The translations under genes and the position numbers were made by a program. From the NCBI GenBank assembly GCA_022592435.1, contig JABYQS010000007.1, positions 372,001 through 436,000 of the forward strand: a stretch of DNA of 64,000 nucleotides, given 5' to 3'. The first letter of the stretch is position 1. Every line of letters starts with the position of its first letter. The notes beneath the pieces are model-generated. The model did no database searches. It had not been told where the DNA came from and saw only the letters and a list, made by a program, of their open reading frames with translations. This DNA comes from Cerioporus squamosus (lineage: Eukaryota > Basidiomycota > Agaricomycetes > Polyporales > Polyporaceae). Below are positions 32,498-43,873 of the stretch, piece by piece.

Positions 32498-32982
32498 AGC
32501 ACTTTCAAGATCAGAGCAGTGGCGGTCAAGCTTCGAGATATGGACTCAGGAAACACAGAGGAACGCGGCAGACGCGTCGAAGGTGTGGACGCGCCGTAGC
32601 GCCCGCCCGTTGTGGCGGCGACTGGGCCAGACTCGGCCACGCGCGTCGCGCTACTACTGGCCCAAGGATGTTCGCCTCATGCACTGTGGTCATTGCACAT
32701 CGCATATGAGATGGACAAAGTACAAGAGATCTCCTCCGCTGTCACGCAGGAGTATTACATTCGTGAGCCAAGCATAACATTTATACAGCAAGAATACATG
32801 CAAGGTGGAACGAAGCAATCGTAACTAGTCAATCAGAGATCACCAAACTAATAATGCTAGAGCGAGTACGACAGCTAGTAAGTTAAACAAGACCGCGTCG
32901 CATAGCATGCTGGACTAGAGTGAGGATGAGAACACAAGAAATGTGGCGTAGTCTGTAGATAGTGAAGGGATTAATGCCAGAT
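32498..32982. promoter_or_regulatory. Chromodomain gene promoter / checkpoint mediator 3' flank
   Basis: This 485-bp gap lies between two minus-strand genes. One ACGCGT at 32572-32577 lies 75 bp upstream of the chromodomain start codon; GACGCGCC (from about 32587) and CACGCGCGTCGCG (from about 32640) are also present. No gene is supported. Confidence -1.
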
Positions 32983-35900
32983 CTAAGAGTCCTGCTGGCT
33001 CGGAAGGGCTCGGAACTGGCGAGAGATAAGGCAGTCCTTCACCCAGGACATGTCGACGCAATGTTCGATCATTTCAGAGTACCGTTTGAGATCTTGGTCC
33101 TTGTTGACGACAACGAGGTCGTAGTCTTCGAGAGGACGGGTGGCGTACTTGGAGTCCCCAACGGATTCAACCGTCGCTGCGCCCATGCACAGAATAATGC
33201 GCGGCACCATCTCGACTGAAACGTTCTTGTCCGACGCATTGCCATTCTATCCGCCAAGCAACATGAGCGTTGATTCCCAGCAACGAGCTGAGTAACGCAC
33301 CTTCTTTCCCTTTTGCTTGCGCGGAACGAAGTCGGGCGAGATGCAGAGTATGGTTTTGTCAGCGAATACTTTGGGTGCGACGAGGTTGGCAGTGACGTCC
33401 GTTAGGTGATGAATGCTGTTGCCCCAATCCAGGTCAACCATCTGGGAAACACGGGCGTTGAGCTGCTCCGAGAAGCCGGCGGGCAGCAGATACCGATGCC
33501 AGTCCACATCTTCCTGCTAACCGCCTAGTCAGCGCGAGCGCATCACAAAGAAGCAAATATCACCTACAGCACTGATGACAGCCTGCAACCACTCCACTGA
33601 TACACATGGGATCCCGAGCGCGAGCGCGATCAAGAACTTCGGCTTTTGGTGGCTGTCGTCCGATATGAGGAACACTCTGTCTATGTCCTTCGTCTTCTTC
33701 CACTGTATGTCGTCCGCCGTGAGAGTCCAGAGCTGGCTCTTGAACTCCACGACGCCCTCCATCGTGTACAGATTCGTCCAGTCATCCAGGACGACACCAC
33801 CATGGCGCTTGATCTGCGCCATGATGTTGTTCTTCGTGTTCAGGTACTCCGAGTTTGGGGAGAAGGACATGACCAAGCCCGTCTTCGCCAGTGGTTTCGT
33901 TGTAGCGCCACGGACAGAGCCTTCGCTCGGTACAGACAGCCTGCTTGGCGTTGGACTGGGCCGAGAGGGCCTGGGACGAACCTGAGGAATGATAGTGTCC
34001 TCGGTGAGCAGACGGTCATCCCACTCCGCCTGTACAGTGCGCGCTGCGATTCGGATGGTCCGCACTTCGACGTCGATGTCCTCGTCGTTTATCTGAATGG
34101 TGACCACATCGGTGGCGAGAAGTCCTGTCTCTGCGCACTCAGGCACATCCACGACCGGCACCCCCTTCTGCGCCTTCGACCACTGGTGTAGGACACTGTC
34201 TCCCGGCTTGAGCTGGCAGAGGCGAAGATGCTTGAGCTCGAGGGTCTCTTCATCTTCGTCGTCGAACTTGACCCTGCATTTCGACCCAACCATCTCCATG
34301 GCGACGCCCGGGTAATACTGTCCATTCTGCCTCCAGAGACCGAAGACACGCGTGGGTACGTGGTTGCCTGCACCACGTATGACAGACGCGGTCTTGGCAC
34401 GCTTCGCGGGACGTGTAGCGGGGGTCGCGGACTCCTCCTTCACCTTGGACCCACTTGGCTTGGAGGGAACCTTGCGCGACGTGGACGATACAGTACGCTT
34501 CCGCTTGTTGTTACGCACCGGAAGCTTGGGTTTGACGTCTGGAGGATCGACGTCCATGTCGTCCTCATCCGCGGGGACAGCGTCATGGTCGTCGTAGTCA
34601 GGGGTGTCCGCCTCATCGCCATCGTCCTCGTCTTCATCTTCCGTCGAGCTCTCCTGCAACTTTCCACGAGCAGCAAGCTTGGCCGCTCGAGGGGCTGTAC
34701 GGGTCCTAGGCGGTAGAGGCGTCTGCTGCACAGGAGTGCGAGGTTTCCTAGACTTCGCGGTTGCAGCTGCCTTCGCGTCCTCGCGTCGCTCCTGAGGATC
34801 CGAGGACGGTATCACGACATCCCTCCAGGACGCAGTCCTCTGCGCCCCAATAACGTCACGAATAATGACATTCTTCGTAGGAGACTGAGGTGGTTTCGCA
34901 GCTTGACCTCTCGTCTTGACTGGGGAACTTGGTGCTGTCGGCCTGGATGTGAGCTCAGTAGCCTTCTGTTTGCCCTTCGCCTTCGATGACTGCACTGCCG
35001 CCGCCAACGGAACTTCAGCCTCCTCTTCCTCTTCTTCTTCCTCCTCCTCTTCCGCGATGGCAGGGACCGAGGGCTTCTCCGTGGTGATAGTACGCAGGAC
35101 TTCATCTTCCGACTGCAGTTGCGTGCGGATATGGGCTACCGATGGGCTTGTCCGCGATGTGGCAGGTGATGCGGATGGAATGCCACGTCGAGCAGGAGGG
35201 GCAGGGGCGTCAGCGATCTGAGTCGGTCCCATGTCGACACCTTGCGTTGGACCTTCCGAATCAGGGACAAACCCGGACATTGCGGACAAAGGGGATGAAG
35301 GAGCAGGGGACTGAGGTCGACGGGTCGGCATGACCCGATTGGCAGGAGGAAGACCACGACGCGGTAGAGTCGAGATGACACTCCCGTTGACGGCGACATC
35401 TGAGGGTTGTGTTCGCTCTACGAACTCAGAGGCCTGCGTCTCGTGCCCAGTTGCGGGGCTCGAAGGGATGTCTGAAGGTTGTGACTCCTTAGTCGGGGAG
35501 ACGTGACGTGCGGGACTGGGGCTAGGGAGGATGACCCGGGGACCTGGTTCAGGAACGATATGCTCGTAACGATAACGCTTCTCCGGTGCTATAAGTGAGA
35601 GCAGTCCATGCCTGTCTGTTCTCCGTGACGTCTCAGTAGAACGAGCGTTGGATCGGATAGAGGGGGCCTCGTATTGACCGTGCACGTTGATGAAGTCGTG
35701 GTCATGGGCAATGGCGGAAGCATCCAGGTCGTCCATGGGGGTGGCAATCTGTGTGGGAGGGGTCTCGTCTGCAGGCTCCGTGACCTGCGTAGCAAGCTGA
35801 GTAGGCGGAGTTTCCTCATCAGGTTGCGACTCCTTGAACACGTCATCAAGGAGGTGTTGGTAGGAAGATGTTGGCTCAGTGGACGCGTATCCGGGTGACG

Positions 35901-37014
35901 AGGGCTGACTATGCCGAGCATGCATCTGCGAGGGCTCGCCGTCCTCTTGGGTTAGAGACGGGAAGTCCGCTGGGTCAAGGGTCTGTACCTGCGCCTGGGG
36001 GTATGAATCATAGGACTGGGTATCGATTTGAGCCGCCGACTGCGAGTCCGCACTAAGAGACTGCTGAGAGTGTTCGGCACGTTGCTGGGATTGAGAGTCG
36101 CGCGAAGAGTTGGACGGAGTACCGACGACGAGAACCTTCTCTTGCGGGGCGGATCCGCGCACCGCTGGATCGTGCCGAGGCGATGTCCACATGTCGGAAG
36201 CGACGGGCGGAGGACCCTCCTCGTCGGAAGTGGACTGGGTGTCGCCAAGTTGCGATAGTGGGATAGCGAAGGTTCTGGTTTGCGCAATGAACGCTTTCGC
36301 GGGATCTGATTGAGGCAGTGGACCAGCAAAGGAGTCCTGCGATGTAGGCGAAGGCGATCTGGGCCTTGGACGCGGTGGCGGGGGCATTGCTCGAGCGGGT
36401 AGAGTGGATGCGCGGTCAAGCTGTGCTGGTGGACGGGAGGGAAGACGAGAGGGGGACACGAAAGACACGGCTTTACCGCCTTTGGCTGGGGATTGAAGGG
36501 TGTTTGTCCGCTCACCGATCTCCTTTGAGCGCGATTTCTCAACGAGGGCTTTAGAAACAGGGAAGATGTTTGATGGGGACTCTTTGAGCTCCCCAGTATA
36601 AGAGGGGGGTGGTTGGGAGCGAACGGGAGACCCGACGGGGGAGGAGCCGGCAGGTGGAGAGCTCTGACCCTTATCCCAAGACGCGGGGGTATTCTCCTTC
36701 TGCGAGCCCGCCGGATGCGGCTGATCTTCACCACTTACAAGAGACTGAGTCTGCGTGGCGACGAGGCCATGCATATGGTAGTGCATGGAGTGGCCGCTCG
36801 ATTGCAAGGACCCCTCATGGGGGCCAGACTGCGGCTCTTCGGTGGTCGCGGGTGCAGGGATAGCCGGTGGAAGGTCTCTCGGTCTGAGGGCGGCCGCGAG
36901 GAGCTGGCTCGCTTGACTTTCGTCACTTCTATTGCGTATTAGGCATCGGCTGAGTAGAGCGTACCCAACCGGCATAAGTACATACCTTGACTCATTGACA
37001 GACGCCATAACCAT
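32983..37014 (-). CDS. Tudor/tandem-BRCT DNA damage checkpoint mediator (Crb2/Rad9/53BP1-like)
   Basis: Checkpoint adaptor expected to bridge ATM/ATR-type kinases and effector kinases. Start MVMASVNESR at 37014; a 54-nt intron (removable in frame) leads to SDESQASQLLAAALRPRDLP. The first 800 or so residues are Ser/Pro-rich with many SQ/TQ sites, including the repeated unit ETPPTQLATQ and ETPPTQIATP near 35770-35830, and a run of ten or more Glu near 35040. The Tudor region is TRVFGLWRQNGQYYPGVAME and CRVKFDDEDEETLELKHLRL (about 34200-34370). BRCT 1 contains RHGGVVLDDWTNLYTMEGVV and FLIALALGIPCVSVEWLQAV. Small exons add TILCISPDFVPRKQKGKK and BRCT 2, with YDLVVVNKDQDLKRYSEMIE and CVDMSWVKDCLISRQF; stop 32983-32985. 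About 1,300 residues. The architecture is diagnostic; which named ortholog it is remains open. Confidence -1.
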
Positions 37015-37924
37015 CCCACCCCGCTAGAAGGTCGCACAAACTTTGATCGGCGCAAAGGGACGTGAGACGCGGTGGTTGTGTGCTAAGCGAGGTGTGAAGC
37101 TGTATGTGCAGAAGCTCGCAGGCGCCCGGCGTTGATATCCAAGCTCAGGACGTGAGCGACTGCAGGAAGAGGTGATCGTGACAGAGGATCCTGCAGATGG
37201 GGGCGCAGAGGAGGTTGCGGAGGTCAGGGAGACGAGTCGACCGAGGCGCGCTCAGCCGGACGTCGGGGATGGAGATCAGGGTCGACGAGTGCGGCCGTCG
37301 CTCCCGCCTGGGTTCCTGCCGGCGTTCGCCGGGACGCGGTCACGTGTATTGTGACGCAGACGCGTCCGACCTCTGACTACTCTAGTCTCTCAGGTCCTTG
37401 TCTGAGTTCGCAGGTCTAGTCTTGGAAGACCTGGTTTCTGAGCACACGCATTTGGACCTTGAACCAGATGAGCACCGCTGATCTGTCCGCTTCTCCCTAG
37501 GATTTACAGCTAGTGGAGGCTGTGAAGCTACTACCGTGACCATAGGTACTACATATAAGTACCGTATAAGTAAGTGCCCGTGCTCAGCTCGTCCGAACGC
37601 GGCTCTTATGACCCATTGACCGCTGTTTGCGATTTTGGACCTGTCAAACTCGCCGTACGGTTGCGCGGTCACTCCAAGCAATGAGTTGATACGGTAGTAC
37701 TAGTAGCCTCTTGTAAGCGCGGTTATGAACATCAGGCTCGGCATTTGCCATCCCCGGCGTGACGAACCAACGGGGTGCAAAGCCATCTCCCGACCAGTGA
37801 CCACCACTGCCTTCCGCACACTCCGCCGTTCCCTGCAGTGCAGGTCCCCCATCCTGCTTCTTGCATCCTATCGCTTCACAAACAGTCCTTACCTGACGCT
37901 CTTTCCCGTACGGCATTGAACCTC
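37015..37924. promoter_or_regulatory. Divergent promoter, checkpoint mediator / membrane protein
   Basis: This 910-bp gap lies between oppositely oriented start codons. It contains ACGCGT at 37360-37365 and GACGCGG near 37069 and 37333. The plus-strand frame of the membrane protein gene is open upstream of its chosen ATG to 37775. No other gene is supported. Confidence -1.
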
Positions 37925-39952
37925 ATGGATATCGAGCCTCCTTTCCTCGCCTCTCGCAAGTCAGCCTATCCTCCGACGGGAACGTCTTCCCGATCAAAGA
38001 AATCATCCAGCAAGAAGGGGAAACCTCAGAAGACTGTTGCGCCGAGCAACCTCGTGGAGAAGAAGCCATCTGGCGACTCCGACGAACAGAAGTCGTCGAC
38101 GACCGCCAAGGACAAGCCCAAGGCTACGGCGAAAAGCAAGGCGGAGAAGACGACTGAGGTGGACGCCAAGGCGGTCCCTGTCCCAGCTCCAGACACTGGT
38201 CTGTCCTCTATGAACCCTATCTCTATTCATACTGGAATTCTGCCGGTCATCCCCACTGCGACCCCTACGACGCTCACGGTGCCTCCACACGCCTACGGAT
38301 CTGGCTTCTCTGCTCTTCCCCCGATCTCTGCCTTGGCGACCTCTACCTTGCTCTCCAAGTCGCCCACGTCTACAGGCACTCCAGATGGCGCCTCCCGTGC
38401 GCTCGGCGAGAGCCAACAGGGTCATGCAAAGGGGGAAGTCTCCAAGCACGTCCCGATTGTCGTCATCGTACTCGTCGCCATCGGTGTGGCCTTTCTGCTG
38501 TTAGGTTGTCTGATCTTCTTCTGGAGGGTGCGCAATCGTCCACGGAAGTTTTCCTGTCCTACGCCGTCCTTGCCGATTCTTCAAGATCCGTTCGCGGACC
38601 AGGAGCTGAAAGGCGATGAAGAGTCTCTCTTTGGCGGTCAGGAGCGTAGCTCTGCGGTTGCGCGCCCGAACAGCAACGGTCTCTATCCCTGGGTTCAATA
38701 CACGCCGAAGCCTTCGGACGCGCTGGCAGCACTCAGCCCAGCCCAACCAGCGGACTTCCCGGTACCCCCTACCGCGGTTCTATCAGAGAAAGCTCACGTC
38801 GCTCAGCCCGTGACGGCGCCGGTTCGGGTTCCACTGCCAATCCAAAACGCGCCTGCCACTCCGGCTCTCCAGCAGATGCAAAGCGCGTTCACCCGCGCTG
38901 CGAACAGGGTGTCTACGCTCTCTATGTCGATTTACCCCGCATCTCCTCAATCAGCGAACACAAACACCGGTATCGGGATGGCTATCGGCTGTGCTTCTCC
39001 CTTGACGGCGGACGGGACCCCTGTGTTGCAGCGTAAGCCTTCCAGAGATCGCGTTTCTAAGAGTCGCAAGAGCTACCGCCACAGCCTCGCTGCTACTGAG
39101 TACTTGGACATCTACGGCGGCGCGCAGGTTACCTCGCCCAACCCCACTCCCGGATCTGCCCCGACCTCCGCTGCGCCGATCAAGTCCGCGCTGCGCAAGT
39201 CCACGTCCATCCACGCCAACTCCCAGGGCCGCGCACGCGTCAAGGCAGGATACACCCCCGGAACTGCCCCGCTTCGTGCGTCCTCCACGGTCGTAGGCAT
39301 CGCGACTCTCCAGCGCGCGGGCGATCGCACCTCCATGGTCGGCCAGTGCGAGGAAGACATGCAGCACATGCTTCCCCCGCTCTCGCCCGCCCTCAAGTCC
39401 GACGCCAGGAGGGAGCGTGACACCCGTGCGCTCGCTTCCGCTCTTGGCCTTGCCAGTCCGTCGCCCCACGACCATTATCTGCAGGCGTCCCCTGTGCCGA
39501 CCATCGCCCCGGACGACTCGATCACGCTCGCGGGGGACCGGACGCGCAACAACAAGTACGGGACGCACAGCCGGGCGCACAGCGAGGCCATGAGCCCGGG
39601 GACAGAGGCGAGTGCCCGCCTCGGTAACCTCATGCTCGCCGAGTTTACCAGCATGGCCTCGCTGCCGTCGACGCGCACAGTGGCGGGGGTACCCGCGAGC
39701 GGGTCGAAGTCGCGCGTTGTCCCCCGCAAGCACGTGAATGCCAACGCAGGCGTGGGCACCCACATCCCGCGGGCAGATGACAGGCCGCCAAGGGTTCCCT
39801 CGCCGCCCCCGATGCCGAGCCTCGCGCAGATGGCCATGGCGCACACGAATCCGGAGGAGTATGATGACTACAGGAGCCCGACGTACAGCATCTACGGGTT
39901 GTACGAGGCGGAGAGGAAGAGTCGGATGCAGGCGGGCGAAAGAGGGTTCTAA
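37925..39952 (+). CDS. Single-pass membrane protein, unknown function
   Basis: One long uninterrupted frame. Start MDIEPPFLASRKSAYPPTGT; an in-frame ATG lies 150 bp upstream but precedes no conserved-looking sequence. The N-terminal half (about residues 1-175) is Lys/Ser/Thr/Pro-rich. One clear transmembrane segment follows, VPIVVIVLVAIGVAFLLLGC then LIFFWRVRNRPRK, with basic residues after it fixing an N-out, C-in topology by the positive-inside rule. The cytoplasmic part (about 470 residues) is disordered, with phosphorylatable Ser/Thr runs, and ends SPTYSIYGLYEAERKSRMQA before the stop at 39950-39952. There is no obvious signal peptide, so it may be a type III or tail-type membrane protein. 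I recognise no domain. The 344-residue frame on the opposite strand (38951-39985) is a shadow of its C-rich third positions. Confidence -1.
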   Translation: MDIEPPFLASRKSAYPPTGTSSRSKKSSSKKGKPQKTVAPSNLVEKKPSGDSDEQKSSTTAKDKPKATAKSKAEKTTEVDAKAVPVPAPDTGLSSMNPISIHTGILPVIPTATPTTLTVPPHAYGSGFSALPPISALATSTLLSKSPTSTGTPDGASRALGESQQGHAKGEVSKHVPIVVIVLVAIGVAFLLLGCLIFFWRVRNRPRKFSCPTPSLPILQDPFADQELKGDEESLFGGQERSSAVARPNSNGLYPWVQYTPKPSDALAALSPAQPADFPVPPTAVLSEKAHVAQPVTAPVRVPLPIQNAPATPALQQMQSAFTRAANRVSTLSMSIYPASPQSANTNTGIGMAIGCASPLTADGTPVLQRKPSRDRVSKSRKSYRHSLAATEYLDIYGGAQVTSPNPTPGSAPTSAAPIKSALRKSTSIHANSQGRARVKAGYTPGTAPLRASSTVVGIATLQRAGDRTSMVGQCEEDMQHMLPPLSPALKSDARRERDTRALASALGLASPSPHDHYLQASPVPTIAPDDSITLAGDRTRNNKYGTHSRAHSEAMSPGTEASARLGNLMLAEFTSMASLPSTRTVAGVPASGSKSRVVPRKHVNANAGVGTHIPRADDRPPRVPSPPPMPSLAQMAMAHTNPEEYDDYRSPTYSIYGLYEAERKSRMQAGERGF

Positions 39953-40219
39953 AGGAGGATATGGATATGCGTGGCTGGACCGCAAGTATTTGGACGTTCA
40001 AGTTGTGCAGGTTACAACAGATAGTCTGGACTCTGAATCGGATAGATCGCATCACTACGGACTTTCTGTAGCAAATGAGCTAGATTGTACCCATGGATGT
40101 ACATTACAGGTGTAGTGTAAGAATGACTTGCCAGGTGCAAAGTCCATGATGATGAGCGTGAAGTCGTCAATCGTAGCCGTCGTGCATGATTCGCGTTCCG
40201 CCGCTTTGTAGACGACATC

Positions 40220-41853
40220 CTACAGGGCAACCGGGACTTTCTCCTGCTCCGACTGCGGTACCGGCTGTTCCAGAGTAGGTGTATGCGTCGGTGTGCCAAG
40301 CTTGGGAGTTCCAAGCTGCTGATCCCGTACATACGCCTTCTCATCCTCCACTTGCTGGACCAAAGCTTGCAACTCCGCCTCCAGGTCGGAATCGTCCACG
40401 GCAGCGTCGGCCTGTGCCATCTCTGCGCCGAGCTGGATAGCATCCTGTACCTCACGAGCGTCTGCGTTGGCGGCTGCCATAGCGTCCATAGTCTCGTCTA
40501 TCTTCTCGCGCTGCAAGGAAGGATGCGCGAGAACCTCGCGGAGAGTAACAGTGGAGGACTCATACGCCTTCATGATCTACAAAGCGCAGCATCGCGTCAA
40601 TACCTTGGACGCAATGGACGCCAATCATCGAGATGTGTACCTCAATGTCACCGGCAGACGTCTCAACGCGGATCAAGGTGGACCGCAGAAGCTCCAACGA
40701 ACTGAGGCGCTTCTTCAGCACCTCCTCGAACTGCTTGCGGGCGCGCAAATGTGCCATGGCAATTTCCTTGCGTTTCTGACGCAGAGCATCAGATATCTGC
40801 TGGGTCAACCTGAAGAGGTATTAGTTAGTGCTTGGGAATCGACAGGAGCGGCACTCACTGGTCAATACGATGCTGGACGCTGTCCACTTGCGCTTGTAGC
40901 TTCTCGATAGACGTCTTTATAGCGAGGATACCGGTGTCTACAGCAGTGACCTCGGATGTCTGGGCGGTGCCTTCGTCGACGAACTTGATGACCTGAGACG
41001 ACGTCCAGATCTGTTTCAAACAAGATAGTAGAAACCCACATACCTCTCCACGCACAATGATGGCGCCTTTGTCCCGTTCCAAGAACTTCAAGACAACCCT
41101 CATATCCGTACCAGACAAGTTGGCACCTTCGTATGCACAGCCTGCGAACTCGGTACGGAAGCTCTCCACGTTGTAGAGCGAGTCTGCAACATGGCCAGTG
41201 TTCCTTTGCCTTTGTCGCTCCAAAATTCGTTCCGCGGCACTCTCCAGCAGGCTGACCGCAACGTAGTCACCGCGAACCTTCTTCCACCGCTCTGTCGTGC
41301 CTGAATCGCCAAAGACTGCACCGTTCGACTCGACAATACCGAGCTGGCCGAGGGCCCACCAAAGAGGCTTGCCGACAACAAAACTTGCGATGCGATATGG
41401 GAGCCACCCAGGGTCGTATATTGACCGTGACGCGTTGAGGAAGTCGTGGAGAGGAATCAAGACTTTCGAGCTGCACAGCTCGAACTTCACTAGTGTAGAG
41501 CACCGATGAGGGATTACGTGCCGACATACTAGAGATGCGGTACTCACTATCACGGTGGGTATACTCAACGGCTTCCCAACACCCTCAACACGAAAACGAT
41601 CCGCAACCGCAGCACCATATGCATGAAGTACTAGCCTGTCTGGAGCAGAGCTTGCCGTTGATGATTCCGAGAGCCAACCTCGTGCGAGCGCGGCTTCTAG
41701 GGTGTGTCGCCACCAATCGACATTGGAGGCGTAGGACGTAGGATTGGAGTGTTTCTGGTAGGTGAAGTCCGAGTAGAGGGACTTCAGACGAGTGTTGGAC
41801 ACCGATGCATATGTTGGCAAGGTTGTGAGCTGAGCAAGAGGGATGGAGGACAT
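40220..41853 (-). CDS. CHM7: CHMP7-like ESCRT-III protein
   Basis: ESCRT-III family protein acting in nuclear-envelope and nuclear-pore surveillance (yeast Chm7, human CHMP7). Starts MSSIPLAQLTTLPTYASVSN at 41853. The N-terminal winged-helix part has NPTSYASNVDWWRHTLEAAL and, after an intron, LIPLHDFLNASRSIYDPGWL and VVGKPLWWALGQLGIV. The linker DYVAVSLLESAAERILERQR leads to the Snf7 core: SIEKLQAQVDSVQHRIDQ, LTQQISDALRQKRKEIAMAH, ARKQFEEVLKKRLSSLELLR and ATVTLREVL-type helices (STVTLREVLAHPSLQREKID). The acidic C-terminus has DSDLEAELQALVQQVEDEKA, where MIM motifs are usual; stop 40220-40222. A 33-nt in-frame GT-AG segment at about 41010-41042 is probably a short intron but would also read through. 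The alternative upstream Met (41925) is rejected because family sequence starts at MSSIPL. Confidence -1.
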
Positions 41854-42594
41854 GACTGGATGGACGACGCGATCCGTGTCTGACGGTGGCACGCAGGCCG
41901 CGCACCTGCTTTGGCGCCTGCTCACCTTCCGGCCGAGATGGGCGCTTTGCCTTCCTGTTCGAGGACATCATGCTGTGCCCAAGCGTACTTGTGTAGCCCT
42001 GGTGCTATGAGTTGCTGGCCCTTTCTGCTGCGAAGAACTGGGAGGACAATGTATGTGCGACTACCTAGCGGCCGGATCGTCCGCCATGCTTCGCCTCTGC
42101 GCTCGCGACGTGCAGAGAATCTTCTCAGACATGCCAATCGGACTTCTGTCTCAGCCACTGAGTGAGAGTCCCAACGACACAAATAGAGTTAAGTAACAAA
42201 GCAACGCGTGTACTGATTCGATGGTACGGGATTTGGACAGGACAGATAGCAAAGACAGGGGACAGAGCAAAAAACAGCGAGTGAATGCAGCAGAGGACAA
42301 AGCAACGTGCAGCTTCTGAGATCTCACAGGGTTAGCGATGGTTTCTAGCTAGGCTGAAACAGCAAGAAGGATCACGACAAAGTAAGCGTGCGACAAGGAG
42401 TATAGACAGCGATGGGAGGCTTTATGAAGCGTATAGGAGACTTGAGGTGTTCGAGGGGAAGGGGGCATAGGAGATAACTAGGACTGAAAGCGAGACATTC
42501 GACAGCAGGGGAACATTCGAGCGATGCGACATTGTACAGCAAGAAGCGAGAAAGAGGACTTAGCGATAGATTCTGCGATGATGCGTCGAAAGCA
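41854..42594. other. Intergenic, CHMP7 promoter / DUF7918 paralogue 4 3' flank
   Basis: This 741-bp gap lies between two minus-strand genes. An ACGCGT at 42204-42209 is the only motif noted. Short open frames on both strands (for example 41911-42182) show no family resemblance. Purine-rich low-complexity sequence runs through 42220-42330. Confidence -1.
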
Positions 42595-43873
42595 TCAATA
42601 GTAGTTGTCGATAGCGTCGTCAAGGTCTTCAGGACGGTACTCAGGGTGGTACTCGTCCCATTGTTCGTAATCATCATTGGGCCTGTTGGGGTCCCAGGTG
42701 CCAGAGAAGGAGCGAATTGAGCTGGACGAAGCGATCTGTGGAACGAGCGTAAGAGACGGTGTGCGACCAACGACACGAGAACTGACCCGACTGGTCTCAG
42801 TGGGAGCCTGAGGCCTTGGACCCCGCCCAAGAAACTGGAAACTGCTCGCAACAGACGGAGCAGGAGCACTGGCAGGGGCTGCAGGAGAGTGCAGGATGCG
42901 CGGACTGCCAGGTATGGACACCCTTTCAGGTCCTGGAGTCGGCTCGCCTTCGTCATCGCTGTGTTCAATAGGAGGCAGGTCGGCGACGCTGAGAGTGCCG
43001 GGAGGAGGATGGTCCGGAATGCGCGAAACGATCTCGTCCTCGCCGATGATGCCTTGGGAGATGAGCCAGTCTGCGACGCGTTCAGTACCGTTTGTAATCT
43101 CTTGTCAGGAAAACAAGACCCTTACCCTTGCTGCGGTACCTGAAGATGAAGGTAACGTACGGACCAGGCGCCTTGGGGTCAAAAGGCTCTATCTTCCAGG
43201 TTCTCTTCTGCATCGGGGCGGGCCTCACGTCGCCATACCTAGACGCGTCTTCAGGACCTATTCACGGAGATACAGAAACGTACACACCTGATGGCAACGT
43301 CTCCTTCCTGCCGGAGTCCGCGAACAACGTTCGGGGGCGGGCGGATGGGGTTCGGCTCGCGTTCCCCAACGCGCTTAATGAGCAGGATCTGGAGCACAAT
43401 GGAACCGACGTTCTTGTCCGGGGGCTTGCCGTTAAAGCCAGCACGGTCGTCTGTGTATTCTGTGAGACAAAAAAGCAACGGTCCATGGAGAATTCCTTAC
43501 TAGGTCCAATCGAGGAGAAGACGAAGGGCCGCTCCTCTTCCTCGCTAACCCGGATGCCGCGCCGCAGCTCCTCGCCTTCTCCGTTGAGAAACTGACCGGA
43601 GACTTTGAAGCCATCAAAGTAGATATAGCTTGCGCTGTCGACGAGGCTTCCGTGGTCGCGCCAGTGAACCATGAAGGTCTGTGCGACCATCAAGGTGGTA
43701 GGGTGGTTAGGACGCTGCACGCAGAGTAGGAGGTCGACAACACGTACACTTCCGACTGTCCCGACTATCCAGCAAGTAACAGTATGGTTGTTGTTGTTGG
43801 TTCGTGGTTCGAACTCGACGAGTTCGAGGTCATTAGAGGTAATCCAAGCAGAGAAACCGCGGTGGTCGAGCAT
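42595..43873 (-). CDS. DUF7918 protein, paralogue 4 (dispersed copy)
   Basis: Fourth family member, about 20 kb from the tandem cluster and on the other strand. Starts MLDHRGFSAWITSNDLELVE at 43873, then VTCWIVGTVGS, intron, TFMVHWRDHGSLVDSASYIY, FDGFKVSGQFLNGEGEELRR and ERPFVFSSIGPS. The later fold segment reads APMQKRTWKIEPFDPKAPGP then YVTFIFRYRSK. A 55-nt intron joins this to DWLISQGIIGEDEIVSRIPD, the equivalent of ELLQANGIAP in the cluster copies. The C-terminal tail is Pro/Ser-rich with an acidic end (EYRPEDLDDAIDNYY), stop 42595-42597. It has no VKRE motifs and no VIDLT-type motif, so the SUMO-like tail is specific to the tandem cluster. It looks like the more typical form of the family. 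Confidence -1.

Noticed and set aside
35030..35060. Poly-Glu run in the checkpoint mediator, considered as a microsatellite repeat feature
   Set aside because: It is a short coding GAG/GAA run typical of disordered acidic regions, not an independent repeat element.
38951..39985. 344-residue open frame on the minus strand
   Set aside because: It lies antisense to the membrane protein gene at 37925-39952; long antisense frames are expected opposite GC3-rich codons, and the translation is Arg-rich and unlike any family.
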